A DNA stretch of 64,000 bases from contig JAJPKO010000026.1 of assembly GCA_021323655.1 (NCBI GenBank), positions 31,339 to 95,338 of the forward strand, in the 5' to 3' direction. Every line of letters begins with the position of its first letter. The stretch's first letter is position 1. This document shows, piece by piece, positions 1 to 7,824 of this stretch. Under the pieces are notes generated by a model, which worked only from the letters and a program-made list of their open reading frames with translations, had not been told where the DNA came from and ran no database searches. Source of the DNA: Acidobacteriaceae bacterium. Its GTDB lineage: Bacteria; Acidobacteriota; Terriglobia; Terriglobales; Acidobacteriaceae. A program made the translations under genes and the position numbers.

Positions 1-1
1 A

Positions 2-1096
2 GGATATTCCTATGGATTTCCTTTGGGGCAGCCTTCAATTTTTAACTTTCAGTCCCAGTCGCTGCTCTTCTCTTTTTCGCAGCCTTATTACATCCGCTCT
101 GCTCGCGCAGCATTGCAGGCCGCGCAATACAACCTGCAGGATAGCCGCGAGCAGGTCGTGCTCGACTCTGCACTGCACTACATTGAGCTCGACAAGACCG
201 TGAAAGAGATCAACGCCCTGGAGCAGGAAAAGCAGTTCGCAGACAAACTCGTCTCTATTGAACAAGACCGGGTCATCGCCGGTGTGGACAATCGCTCGGA
301 AGTACTTCGCGCAGAGCTTGTGGCCGCGCAGGTTGATTTAAAGGAAATCCATCTTCGCCAGGCCGCTCGTCTTCTCAGAGAACAGCTCTCTCACCTGACT
401 GGATTGCCTGCCGACAGCTTTGTGACAGAGAGCGGAAGCATTCCTGCCCCGCCGGACCTCCGCTCAGCGGAAAATCTCCTGCGCGCGGTAGTGACAAACA
501 ATCCGGGACTGCTTGCGGCGTCAGCCAACGCCAAGTCAAAGGCATACCTTGCCTTTGGAGATGAGCGGCAGAATTACCGCCCACAATTTGCTCTGGGCGC
601 AGAATACAGCCGCTTCGCAAAGTTCAATAATTACCAGGAATATTACAGCCACTTCCAGCACAATAACTTCGGTATTGCGGTCCAGATCACGATTCCGCTT
701 TTTGATGCCAGCAGGCGATCCAAAGCTAAAGGATCGGAAGCGGACGCTACCCATGCGCGGGCACAGGCAGACCAGGACCGGGACGCCGCCCAGGAGCAGG
801 TCCTTCAATTACAGGGCAGCCTCGAAGAGCTGGCCGCCCAGCGACGAGTTGCCCAATTGCAGGCAGAGCTGGCAGAGGAGCAGTTGAATGCGATCAGCAC
901 TCAGCTGCAAAGCGCAAACGGTTCCGCAAACGGTCCGGCCCTGACTCCGAAGGATGAACAGAAGGCTCACATTGAGGAGCGGGAGCGCTATGAAGATGTC
1001 CTGGACGCGGATTTTTCTGTTATCCGCACCGAATTGAGCCTGCTCCGCTCTATCGGAGCTGTCGAAGATTGGGCGAAAACCGGCCCGCAAAAGTAA
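2..1096 (+). CDS. TolC-family outer membrane efflux protein, C-terminal part (5' end outside window)
   Basis: The frame is open from the left edge, so the true start and signal peptide lie outside the window; a TTG at 23 is in frame but is not a credible start. The visible 360 or so residues alternate long amphipathic, Ala/Gln/Glu-rich helices (ARAALQAAQYNLQD near the start, later EELAAQRRVAQLQAELAEEQL) with short strand-like segments ending in IPLFDASRRSKAKGSEAD. This is the helix-strand-helix layout of TolC/OEP proteins, which form trimeric outer membrane ducts for type I or RND export. No pump or adaptor gene follows; hpnJ begins 86 nt downstream. Family assignment is good, substrate unknown. 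Confidence 0.8.
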   Translation, partial: GYSYGFPLGQPSIFNFQSQSLLFSFSQPYYIRSARAALQAAQYNLQDSREQVVLDSALHYIELDKTVKEINALEQEKQFADKLVSIEQDRVIAGVDNRSEVLRAELVAAQVDLKEIHLRQAARLLREQLSHLTGLPADSFVTESGSIPAPPDLRSAENLLRAVVTNNPGLLAASANAKSKAYLAFGDERQNYRPQFALGAEYSRFAKFNNYQEYYSHFQHNNFGIAVQITIPLFDASRRSKAKGSEADATHARAQADQDRDAAQEQVLQLQGSLEELAAQRRVAQLQAELAEEQLNAISTQLQSANGSANGPALTPKDEQKAHIEERERYEDVLDADFSVIRTELSLLRSIGAVEDWAKTGPQK

Positions 1097-1182
1097 GTGA
1101 ATCAATGCATTGTGGGCAGTCGCTGCAAAAGCACCTTTTCGACAGGGAAACCTTCGCCGGATGTTACACTTAAGAGGACGTC

Positions 1183-2658
1183 ATGCCCTTAAAAACACTG
1201 TTTCTGAACCCGCCCTCGTTCGCGAATTTTGATGGTGGCGCCAGTTCGCGCTGGCCTGCCACGCGTGAGATTGAGTCGTACTGGTATCCAGTGTGGCTTG
1301 CCTATCCGGCAGGGATGCTCGAAAGCTCGCGGTTGCTGGATGCACCGCCCCATCACATCTCGGCGCAGGAAACCATTGAGATTGCGAAAGGCTATGAGTT
1401 TCTCGTACTATTCACCAGCACCCCGGGCTGGACGGGCGACCAGAAACTCGCCGAAGCCATCAAGCGGGCCAACCCTTCGATCCGCATCGCATTTGTCGGA
1501 CCTCCGGTGACGACCTCACCCGACCGCGCATTGAAAGAATGCGAAGTGATTGATTTTGTCTGCCGCCGCGAATTTGACTACTCGGTGGTGGAATACGCGA
1601 ACGGCAAGCCGCTCGACGAAATTCTGGGCATCAGCTACCGCAAAGACGGGAAAGTCGTCCACAATCCGGACCGCCCGCAGGTTGAAAACCTGGACGCGAT
1701 GCCATGGGTAACGGACGTCTACGCGCGCGATCTCGACGTAACGAAATACAATGTGCCCTTCCTGCTGCATCCGTATGTTTCGCTTTACTCCACTCGCGGA
1801 TGCCCGGCACAATGCACCTTCTGCCTCTGGCCGCAGACCCTTTCCGGTCATGCCTGGCGAAAGCGTTCCACTGATGACGTCGCGGCGGAAATGGCACATG
1901 CCAGAGAACTCTTCCCGCATGTGAAGGAGTTTTTCTTTGATGACGATACGTTCAACATCCAGAAGGCGCGAACCATCGAGCTTTGCTCCAAGTTGAAGCC
2001 GCTCGGGTTGACCTGGTCCTGCACTTCGCGCGTCACGACAGACCGCGAAACACTGAAGGCCATGCGTGAAGCCGGATGCCGTCTGCTGATCGTCGGCTAT
2101 GAGTCCGGCGACCCTCAGATACTCAAGAACATCAAGAAGGGTGCAACCGTGGAACGGGCCCGCGATTTTACACGCGATTGCCACGACCTCGGCCTGACCA
2201 TCCACGGTGACTTCATTCTTGGTCTGCCCGGGGAAACGAAGGAGTCCATTCGCAATACCATCAATTTTGCGAAAGGCCTGGATGTGGAAACCATTCAGGT
2301 GTCCATTGCCCACGCGTATCCCGGAACGGAATTCTACGAGTTCGCAAAGGAACATGGCTTCATCATCAACAACGGGCAGATGGTGGACGACCAGGGCCAT
2401 CAGCTCGCGCATATTGAATATCCTGGCTTGCCAAAGGAATACGTACTCGAGATGGTGCACCGCTTCTATGACGAGTATTATTTCCGTCCAAAGGCGGCAT
2501 GGCGCGTTGTCAGCAAGGCCATTGTGAACCGCGATCTGCCCCGCCTCTATCAAGAGGCAAAGTCGTTCCTGAAATTGCGTGCGCAGCGTAATAAGATCGT
2601 TAAGGAAAGCAAGCAGCAGAAATCGAACGAGTCGCAACCTGTAAGCGCGGAAGTTTAA
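1183..2658 (+). CDS. hpnJ: Hopanoid biosynthesis-associated radical SAM protein HpnJ
   Basis: 491-residue B12-binding-domain radical SAM protein. The first 180 or so residues form a cobalamin-binding-like Rossmann domain starting LKTLFLNPPSF. The radical SAM core carries the 4Fe-4S motif CxxxCxxC as C207, C211 and C214 (RGCPAQCTFCLWPQT), followed by EFFFDDDTF, GYESGDPQILKNIKKG and FILGLPGET, which I recognise from HpnJ. In Burkholderia, HpnJ is linked to forming the cyclitol ether head group of bacteriohopanetetrol from a glucosamine precursor; that role here is inferred. AGAGGA lies about 8 nt before the ATG. Two small SMR-type membrane proteins follow on the same strand. The C-terminal 25 residues are Lys/Gln/Ser-rich and probably disordered. 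Confidence 0.85.
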   Translation: MPLKTLFLNPPSFANFDGGASSRWPATREIESYWYPVWLAYPAGMLESSRLLDAPPHHISAQETIEIAKGYEFLVLFTSTPGWTGDQKLAEAIKRANPSIRIAFVGPPVTTSPDRALKECEVIDFVCRREFDYSVVEYANGKPLDEILGISYRKDGKVVHNPDRPQVENLDAMPWVTDVYARDLDVTKYNVPFLLHPYVSLYSTRGCPAQCTFCLWPQTLSGHAWRKRSTDDVAAEMAHARELFPHVKEFFFDDDTFNIQKARTIELCSKLKPLGLTWSCTSRVTTDRETLKAMREAGCRLLIVGYESGDPQILKNIKKGATVERARDFTRDCHDLGLTIHGDFILGLPGETKESIRNTINFAKGLDVETIQVSIAHAYPGTEFYEFAKEHGFIINNGQMVDDQGHQLAHIEYPGLPKEYVLEMVHRFYDEYYFRPKAAWRVVSKAIVNRDLPRLYQEAKSFLKLRAQRNKIVKESKQQKSNESQPVSAEV

Positions 2659-2674
2659 GAATATGGCTCTTTTG

Positions 2675-2692
2675 GGCTGGCCGAGGCCAGCC
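2675..2692 (+). terminator. GC-rich hairpin after hpnJ, weak terminator candidate
   Basis: The arms GGCTGG and CCAGCC (loop CCGAGG, itself self-complementary) lie 17 nt after the hpnJ stop and are followed by the T-rich TTACATTTTCTT. The T tract is interrupted, so it may reduce rather than end readthrough into the SMR pair. Confidence 0.4.
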
Positions 2693-2774
2693 TTACATTT
2701 TCTTCCACTCCCATTCAAGGAATAACCCGCATCGTTGGAAGATGTGGGCTCTTTCTTTCATGACGCGAAGCACA

Positions 2775-3209
2775 ATGACATTCCGGCGCTACCTGGTCCT
2801 GGCCTTTGTCACAGTATCGGCCCCACTGGGCGATTCTTTTCTTGATAAAGGAATGAAGCAGGTCGGACCGGTTTCCCTTACGCACGTTACGACACTTTTT
2901 CATGCGGTGGCCACACCGTGGATTGCCGGCGGGATTCTGTTGCTCATTGGCTTCTTCGCTTCATGGCTAACCGCCCTCTCCTGGGCAGACCTTACGTATG
3001 TTCTCCCAGTTACATCATTTGCCAATGTGATTGTGGCGTTGCTGGCAAAGTTCTGGCGGCATGAGAACATTTCGCTTTCCCGCTGGTTTGGCATCTTCCT
3101 CATCACTGCGGCCGTGGGATTTGTGATGCGGGGACCTTCTTACACCGAGCACGAGAGACCGCAACCGGCCCCTGCTTCCACCAAATCCGCGGAAGGAGCA
3201 TGCCTGTGA
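2775..3209 (+). CDS. Small EamA/SMR-family membrane protein, first subunit of a pair
   Basis: About 145 residues with four predicted membrane segments (LVLAFVTVSAPLG, IAGGILLLIGFFASWLTAL, YVLPVTSFANVIVALLAKF, WFGIFLITAAVGFVM) and a cytoplasmic Pro/Ser-rich tail. The segment ALSWADLTYVLPVTS followed by EN near TM4 is typical of small DMT/SMR proteins such as ArnE/ArnF. The frame extends upstream to ATGs at 2760 and 2742; I prefer 2775 because MTFRRYLVLAF begins as related proteins do, but no start has a convincing ribosome binding site. It overlaps the next gene by 10 nt and follows hpnJ, so the pair probably forms a heterodimer translocating a lipid-linked or amphipathic substrate, possibly hopanoid-related (inference). 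Confidence 0.7.
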   Translation: MTFRRYLVLAFVTVSAPLGDSFLDKGMKQVGPVSLTHVTTLFHAVATPWIAGGILLLIGFFASWLTALSWADLTYVLPVTSFANVIVALLAKFWRHENISLSRWFGIFLITAAVGFVMRGPSYTEHERPQPAPASTKSAEGACL

Positions 3210-3601
3210 CAGTTGCTCATCATGTCGGGCTGGCGAATGCCGCAATGATTGCGAGCATCATTGTCGCGGCCACAACGGGAGACGTTCTGATCGCATCAGC
3301 CATGCGCCAGATTGGCGACCTAGATGAGATCAAGGCCCACTCGGGGTTGAAGGGTGCCATTGTGGCCGTCCTTACCAATGCCCGCTTTTTTAGTGGTGTC
3401 GCCGCTATGGCGGTCAGCTTCTTCTCCTTACTTTTTGCGCTCAGTCATGCGGACTTGAGCCTTGTTGCCCCGGCTTCAGCCTCTCTTACGGTAGTGACCA
3501 ACACCATCGCCGCAAAGTTTTTTTTGAAAGAGAATGTAGATAAGCGCCGCTGGATTGCCGCTGCGTGTGTCTGCGCAGGGGTTGTTCTGCTGGCGCATTA
3601 A
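3200..3601 (+). CDS. Small EamA/SMR-family membrane protein, second subunit of a pair
   Basis: 133 residues, four hydrophobic segments (AAMIASIIVAATTGDVLIASA, FFSGVAAMAVSFFSLLFAL, ASASLTVVTNTIAAKFF, WIAAACVCAGVVLLAH). It shares with its upstream partner the pattern AL-S-x-ADL-x-x-V-x-P, then an AK-F motif and EN before the last membrane helix, so the two are diverged paralogues. The start lies inside the 3' end of the partner; GGAAGGAGC occurs just upstream of the ATG, indicating translational coupling. No catalytic residues are expected: this family moves substrates across the inner membrane as dimers. Substrate unknown; position behind hpnJ suggests a role in hopanoid or lipid head-group trafficking. 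Confidence 0.75.
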   Translation: MPVTVAHHVGLANAAMIASIIVAATTGDVLIASAMRQIGDLDEIKAHSGLKGAIVAVLTNARFFSGVAAMAVSFFSLLFALSHADLSLVAPASASLTVVTNTIAAKFFLKENVDKRRWIAAACVCAGVVLLAH

Positions 3602-3614
3602 GAAGCATCGGCTT

Positions 3615-5348
3615 TCAATATCCGGCAGCTTTCCCATAATGGTGCCGATGGTCTTGCCCTCCTTCGATGTCGCCCGTCTCGGGGTCTACTGCGATGCATT
3701 CGCCATCACTCCAATGACCTTTGCTGACTTTAATCTGATAGCCCATGGATCGCAATGCATCTACAGTAGCGTCAGGAAAACCTGGTTCAAGATAGAGAAC
3801 GTCGGGCAGATACTGATGATGAAAGCGTGGCGCATCTACTGCTTCCTGGATATTCAGCCCCTGGTCCGCCACGCTCAGGAAGATGTTGGCTACCGTGGTG
3901 ATAATGCGTCCACCGCCCGGCGAACCGAGCACCATGGCTACTTTTCCATCCTTGAGCACGATAGTGGGCGTCATGCTGGAGAGCGGACGCTTACCCGGAG
4001 CGATGGAGTTTGCCGGCCCCTGAATCAATCCGAACATGTTCGGCTTGCCTTGCTTGGAGGCGAAGTCATCCATCTCATCATTCAGCAGGAATCCGAGCCC
4101 CTTCGCTGTCACGTAAGAACCGAAGCTGTTATTGAGAGTGGTGGTCACGGCGACAGCGTTGCCGTCTGCGTCCATAACGGAGTAGTGTGTGGTCTGCGGT
4201 GATTCATGCCGCACCTCGCTCATAGTTGGCGGAGGCGGCACGAGCCCGGCTGGGCGTTTCAGGTCGGTCGACGGCGTTGACTGGTCTTCCTGAATACTGG
4301 CGCGCCATACCGCGGCGTATTTCTTGTCTATGAGTTGCTCGACTGGGATCTTCACGTAGTCGGGGTCGCCGAGATAGTCAGAGCGATCCATGTACGCGCG
4401 GCGAAATGCCTCAGTAATCAGGTGCATCTCTGGCGCGGTGCGGTCGCCAAAGCGCTTGAGGTTATAGCCTTCAAGAATGTTAAGAGTTTCGAGCAGCGCG
4501 ACTCCTCCTGATGATGGCGGCGGAGCAGAGATGACAGTGTAGTCCCTGTAAGTACCCTCGAGCGGGTCACGCTCTTTCACTTCGTAGCTGGCCAGGTCCT
4601 TTTCGGTAAGAAGGCCGCCGCCTTTCTGGATGTCCGCAGCCAGCTGCTTTGCAATTTCTCCATGGTAGAAGTCGTCCGGATCTTTCGCGATACGGCGCAA
4701 TGTTGCCGCCAATTCTGGTTGCTTGAAGAGTTCTCCCGTGTGGTAGTAATTGCCATCGCGCTGAAAAACATGCTTTGATTCCGGAAATTCAGCAAGGCCG
4801 GACTCATGGAGCTCGTCTGCCTCTTCTTCTGAAAGGACAAAGCCATCGGATGCAAGCCGGATCGCAGGTTCCATCACTTTCGCCAGGGTCAGCTTGCCGT
4901 ACTTCTTCTCGGCGTAAGCCATTCCCGCAACCGAGCCGGGAACGCCGATGGCCTTATACCCCACAATGCTCATGTTCGGAATGACATTCCCTTCGCCGTC
5001 GAGATACATATTGACGGAAGCGGCCAGCGGCGCCCTCTCGCGATAATCCAAAAAGGTGGATTTTCCATCATGGAGATGAATAAGCATGAAACCGCCGCCG
5101 CCAATATTGCCTGCAATGGGATGCACAACGGCCAGAGCGAAGCCGGTTGCCACAGCAGCATCCACGGCATTACCGCCCTCTTTCAGTATCTCGACACCCG
5201 CATCAGTTGCCAGATGATGAACACTGACCACCATGGCATGCTTTGTCCGGGCCGGCGTCTCATGCGGCGCAGGTTGGACAGGCTGGGCTTGTAACGAAAA
5301 AGAACAGAGACAGACAATTGCAGAAAAGACAAAGGCGCGTTGAATCAT
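3615..5348 (-). CDS. ggt: Gamma-glutamyltransferase, periplasmic
   Basis: 577 residues, near the usual length of this Ntn-hydrolase. The N-terminus MIQRAFVFSAIVCLCSFSLQA is a signal peptide. The proenzyme autocleaves before the catalytic Thr; here the motif QTTHYSVMD places it at about T386. GNAVAVTTTLNNSFGS and the substrate-binding SPGGGRIITTV are also present. It hydrolyses or transfers the gamma-glutamyl group of glutathione and other gamma-glutamyl peptides in the periplasm, releasing Cys-Gly for peptidases such as the M19 dipeptidase at 15976. It ends 13 nt from the converging SMR gene and is divergent from the biotin carboxylase gene, with 38 nt between start codons. Confidence 0.95.
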   Translation of the reverse strand: MIQRAFVFSAIVCLCSFSLQAQPVQPAPHETPARTKHAMVVSVHHLATDAGVEILKEGGNAVDAAVATGFALAVVHPIAGNIGGGGFMLIHLHDGKSTFLDYRERAPLAASVNMYLDGEGNVIPNMSIVGYKAIGVPGSVAGMAYAEKKYGKLTLAKVMEPAIRLASDGFVLSEEEADELHESGLAEFPESKHVFQRDGNYYHTGELFKQPELAATLRRIAKDPDDFYHGEIAKQLAADIQKGGGLLTEKDLASYEVKERDPLEGTYRDYTVISAPPPSSGGVALLETLNILEGYNLKRFGDRTAPEMHLITEAFRRAYMDRSDYLGDPDYVKIPVEQLIDKKYAAVWRASIQEDQSTPSTDLKRPAGLVPPPPTMSEVRHESPQTTHYSVMDADGNAVAVTTTLNNSFGSYVTAKGLGFLLNDEMDDFASKQGKPNMFGLIQGPANSIAPGKRPLSSMTPTIVLKDGKVAMVLGSPGGGRIITTVANIFLSVADQGLNIQEAVDAPRFHHQYLPDVLYLEPGFPDATVDALRSMGYQIKVSKGHWSDGECIAVDPETGDIEGGQDHRHHYGKAAGY

Positions 5349-5386
5349 GGTTGGCGGTAGTGTAACGCGATAGAATCCTTTCTGGA
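5349..5386. promoter_or_regulatory. Compact divergent promoter interval between ggt and the biotin carboxylase gene
   Basis: Only 38 bp separate the two divergent start codons. A -10-like TAGAAT lies at 5371-5376, which would start a transcript almost at the ATG at 5387 and give a leaderless or near-leaderless mRNA. No matching -35 at 16-18 bp was found (TTGGCG at 5351 is 14 bp away), so the ggt promoter may lie within the neighbouring coding region. Confidence 0.3.
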
Positions 5387-6895
5387 ATGAGCTTTGGGAA
5401 AATCCTGATCGCCAACCGGGGTGAAATTGCTCTGCGTATCATTCGGGCGTGCCGCGAGCTTGGAATCCGCACGGTTGCCCTCTACTCGGATGCAGATCGC
5501 GCAGCACTTCATGTACTGGAAGCCGACGAAGCATACAGGCTCGGGCCCGCTCCTGCAACGGAATCATATCTGCGCGGCGATCTGATTCTTGACATAGCGC
5601 ACAGGACAGAAGCGGATGCGATTCATCCGGGCTACGGTTTTCTCTCTGAAAATGCGGATTTTGCTGAAGCCTGCGGGAAGGCTGGTGTCAAGTTCATTGG
5701 GCCGCCGCCTTCAGCCATGCGCGCACTGGGTTCAAAAACGAGTGCCCGTCAGGTTGCGGATTCTGTAGGAATGCCGCGTACTCCCGGCTCTGTGAAGGGC
5801 CTGGCCTCGCTTGAAGAAGCGCGCACTGTTGCTGCGCAGATTGGCTACCCGGTCATGCTGAAGGCCGCAGCCGGTGGAGGTGGCAAAGGAATGCGCGCGG
5901 TCTTCTCCGCCGATGAGCTGGCCTCGGCGTTTAGCGCTGCATCCAGCGAAGCAGAGCGCGCCTTTGGTTCGGGTGAAGTCTATCTGGAAAAGCTGATTGA
6001 GCGGCCCCGGCATATTGAGATTCAGGTGTTGGCCGACGAGCACGGAAACTGCGTTTCGTTGGGCGAGCGCGAATGCTCGGTGCAGAGACGACACCAGAAA
6101 GTCATTGAGGAAGCGCCATCGGCGGTTGTGGATGAAGACCTGCGCCGCAGGATGGACGAAGCTGCGGTGCGGCTGGCGAAATCGGCGGGATACACCAATG
6201 CGGGCACGGTCGAGTTTTTGGTAGATGAGGCAAAAAATTTTTACTTCCTCGAGATGAACACGCGCCTTCAGGTGGAACACCCGGTCACAGAGCTTGTAAC
6301 CGGGCTCGATCTTGTTCACTTGCAGATACATATTGCGCAGGGCGGAAGGCTGCCATTCAGGCAGGCAGATGTTCGCCTTCGGGGACACGCAATGGAATGC
6401 CGCATTTACGCTGAAGACCCTGAGAATGGCTTCTTTCCATCGCCGGGAGAAATTACGCGGTTGCTTCAGCCGGGAGGACCGGGTATCCGCGAAGACTCTG
6501 GCGTGTACGAAGGATGGGTTGTGCCGATGGAATACGATCCGATGCTGTCCAAGCTCATTGCGTATGCTCCGGACAGGATGCTGGCCGTTCACCGCCTGCT
6601 TCGGGCGCTCGATGAATATGTGATTGGCGGCATCCGCTCAAATCTCAATCTGTTTCGCACGATCCTGCGCGATCCCGATTTCCAGAAAGCGAACATAGAC
6701 ACAGGATATCTCGACCGTCTGCTTGTTGTGAAAGGCATTGCGCCGGAAACTTCTCCGGAAAGAGTGGAGATTGCTGCCATTGCTGCCGCTGTGTTTGAGT
6801 CCATGCGTTCGACGAGCACTGGCCAGAACCAGCCGACGAACGGGTCGTCCAGCAACTGGAAGAAGATGGCGCGACGGGAGGCGCTACACGCATGA
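5387..6895 (+). CDS. Biotin carboxylase subunit of an acyl-CoA (acetyl/propionyl/methylcrotonyl type) carboxylase
   Basis: 502 residues with the full biotin carboxylase fold: N-terminal KILIANRGEIALRIIRA, the PGYGFLSENADFA segment, the ATP-grasp Gly-rich loop KAAAGGGGKGMRAV, RHIEIQVLADEHGN, ERECSVQRRHQKVIEEAP and the catalytic EMNTRLQVEHPVTE. It carboxylates biotin on its carrier protein using ATP and bicarbonate. The protein is about 50 residues longer than AccC, and its stop overlaps the ATG of a biotin-carrier gene (ATGA), so together they equal a split alpha subunit of an MCC/PCC-type enzyme. No carboxyltransferase gene is in the window, so the acyl-CoA substrate cannot be assigned; housekeeping AccC is less likely. 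Confidence 0.88.
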   Translation: MSFGKILIANRGEIALRIIRACRELGIRTVALYSDADRAALHVLEADEAYRLGPAPATESYLRGDLILDIAHRTEADAIHPGYGFLSENADFAEACGKAGVKFIGPPPSAMRALGSKTSARQVADSVGMPRTPGSVKGLASLEEARTVAAQIGYPVMLKAAAGGGGKGMRAVFSADELASAFSAASSEAERAFGSGEVYLEKLIERPRHIEIQVLADEHGNCVSLGERECSVQRRHQKVIEEAPSAVVDEDLRRRMDEAAVRLAKSAGYTNAGTVEFLVDEAKNFYFLEMNTRLQVEHPVTELVTGLDLVHLQIHIAQGGRLPFRQADVRLRGHAMECRIYAEDPENGFFPSPGEITRLLQPGGPGIREDSGVYEGWVVPMEYDPMLSKLIAYAPDRMLAVHRLLRALDEYVIGGIRSNLNLFRTILRDPDFQKANIDTGYLDRLLVVKGIAPETSPERVEIAAIAAAVFESMRSTSTGQNQPTNGSSSNWKKMARREALHA

Positions 6896-7398
6896 TTCTG
6901 CAGCTGGAGATTCACGGCGAATTGCGCCGGATTGAGCTTACGCCTGATAAGTTGCCGAATCGTTTCCGGGTCGCGCTGAACGATGGAGCGGAGCAGGAGA
7001 TTGAGGCCCGGCTGCTGCGTCCGGGAGTGCTTTCGCTGCAAATTGCCGGGAAAACCTGTCGCTGCGTGCTTGAGGAAGGCCCGGAGGGCACGGTGATTCA
7101 CTTTGCTGGCTCGCGCTTCCCCTATCAGATGGATGATCCGCGATCGCTGAAGTCGCGCCGCAGCCGTACTGGCGGACACGATGGACCCAAGCCTGTCTCG
7201 GCGCCGATGCCGGGAAGAGTGGTTCGGGTCCTCGTCCAAAAAGGAGATGAGGTGCAGGCGCAGCAAGGCATCATAGTGATTGAAGCCATGAAGATGCAAA
7301 ACGAGCTGAAATCTCCCAAGGCCGGAAAAATCGCTGGCCTGCGAGTGCAGCCGGGCGGAACTGTCGCTGCTGGCGAGGTGCTGGCTGTGGTAGAGTAA
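6892..7398 (+). CDS. Biotin carboxyl carrier protein, partner of the upstream biotin carboxylase
   Basis: 168 residues. The C-terminal 75 form a biotinyl domain (PKPVSAPMPGRVVRVLVQKG) with the biotinylation site VIEAMKMQNELKSP, the Lys of AMKM being modified. The N-terminal 90 residues are beta-rich and resemble the linker (BT-like) domain between the biotin carboxylase and carrier parts of fused alpha subunits, not the Pro/Ala-rich linker of AccB. The start overlaps the preceding stop by 4 nt, predicting translational coupling and 1:1 synthesis. The protein carries carboxybiotin from the upstream subunit to an unlinked carboxyltransferase. Confidence 0.88.
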   Translation: MILQLEIHGELRRIELTPDKLPNRFRVALNDGAEQEIEARLLRPGVLSLQIAGKTCRCVLEEGPEGTVIHFAGSRFPYQMDDPRSLKSRRSRTGGHDGPKPVSAPMPGRVVRVLVQKGDEVQAQQGIIVIEAMKMQNELKSPKAGKIAGLRVQPGGTVAAGEVLAVVE

Positions 7399-7451
7399 CT
7401 TTTCCCTCTCGTTTTGCTCGGCAACCTTTTCTGCTCTATATTCAAGACAGG

Positions 7452-7766
7452 ATGCGTGTATTCCATTTTCATAAGCGCGCGCACGGTTCCTGGGCCAGTT
7501 GGCTCGGGGTGTTGTGCATTGCGCTTGTTTTACTGACCGGATTCATTCAGGTCACGCACACGCATACTTATGGACACGCTGACCATGAAGGCTGCTCCCT
7601 CTGCGTTACGGCGCACCATGTGGTGCAGACCGTTGGGCTGGTCATGGTGTCCATCTCCATCCAACCTGTTCTGCAGCTTGCTCCTGAAAAAGACACGCAG
7701 CTGTCGCGCCAGCGATTTTTATTAAAGCTGGCCAACCGTCCTCCGCCCGCGATCCAGAACGCGTAA
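7452..7766 (+). CDS. Small His/Cys-rich single-pass membrane protein of unknown function
   Basis: 104 residues. After a basic, His-containing N-terminus (MRVFHFHKRAHG) comes one membrane helix (WLGVLCIALVLLTGFIQV), then a dense metal-ligand-like stretch: THTHTYGHADHEGCSLC followed by TAHH. The tail after 60 is moderately hydrophobic, then basic. The layout recalls small DUF2946-like proteins that accompany TonB-dependent receptors and metal transport, but I cannot assign the family with certainty. It lies 58 nt upstream of a TonB-dependent receptor gene on the same strand. Metal binding (Cu, Zn, Ni or Co) is inference from His/Cys clustering only. Confidence 0.6.
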   Translation: MRVFHFHKRAHGSWASWLGVLCIALVLLTGFIQVTHTHTYGHADHEGCSLCVTAHHVVQTVGLVMVSISIQPVLQLAPEKDTQLSRQRFLLKLANRPPPAIQNA

Positions 7767-7778
7767 ATAGCGTTCTGG
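7754..7778 (+). terminator. Perfect 9-bp hairpin spanning the stop codon of the His-rich gene
   Basis: Arms CCAGAACGC and GCGTTCTGG are separated by a 7-nt loop that contains the TAA stop of the small His-rich gene; CTTTTG follows directly, with TTTT again ten bases later. It could act as an attenuator between the small gene and the TonB-dependent receptor gene; the T tract is short, so termination may be partial. Confidence 0.5.
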
Positions 7779-7824
7779 CTTTTGCAGGTTTTACAGGGTC
7801 AAAAAAATTGCGGAGGTCTTTTCC

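Noticed and set aside
1516..2718. 400-codon open frame antisense to hpnJ
   Set aside because: Composition is that of a shadow frame; the sense frame carries all radical SAM motifs and a ribosome binding site.
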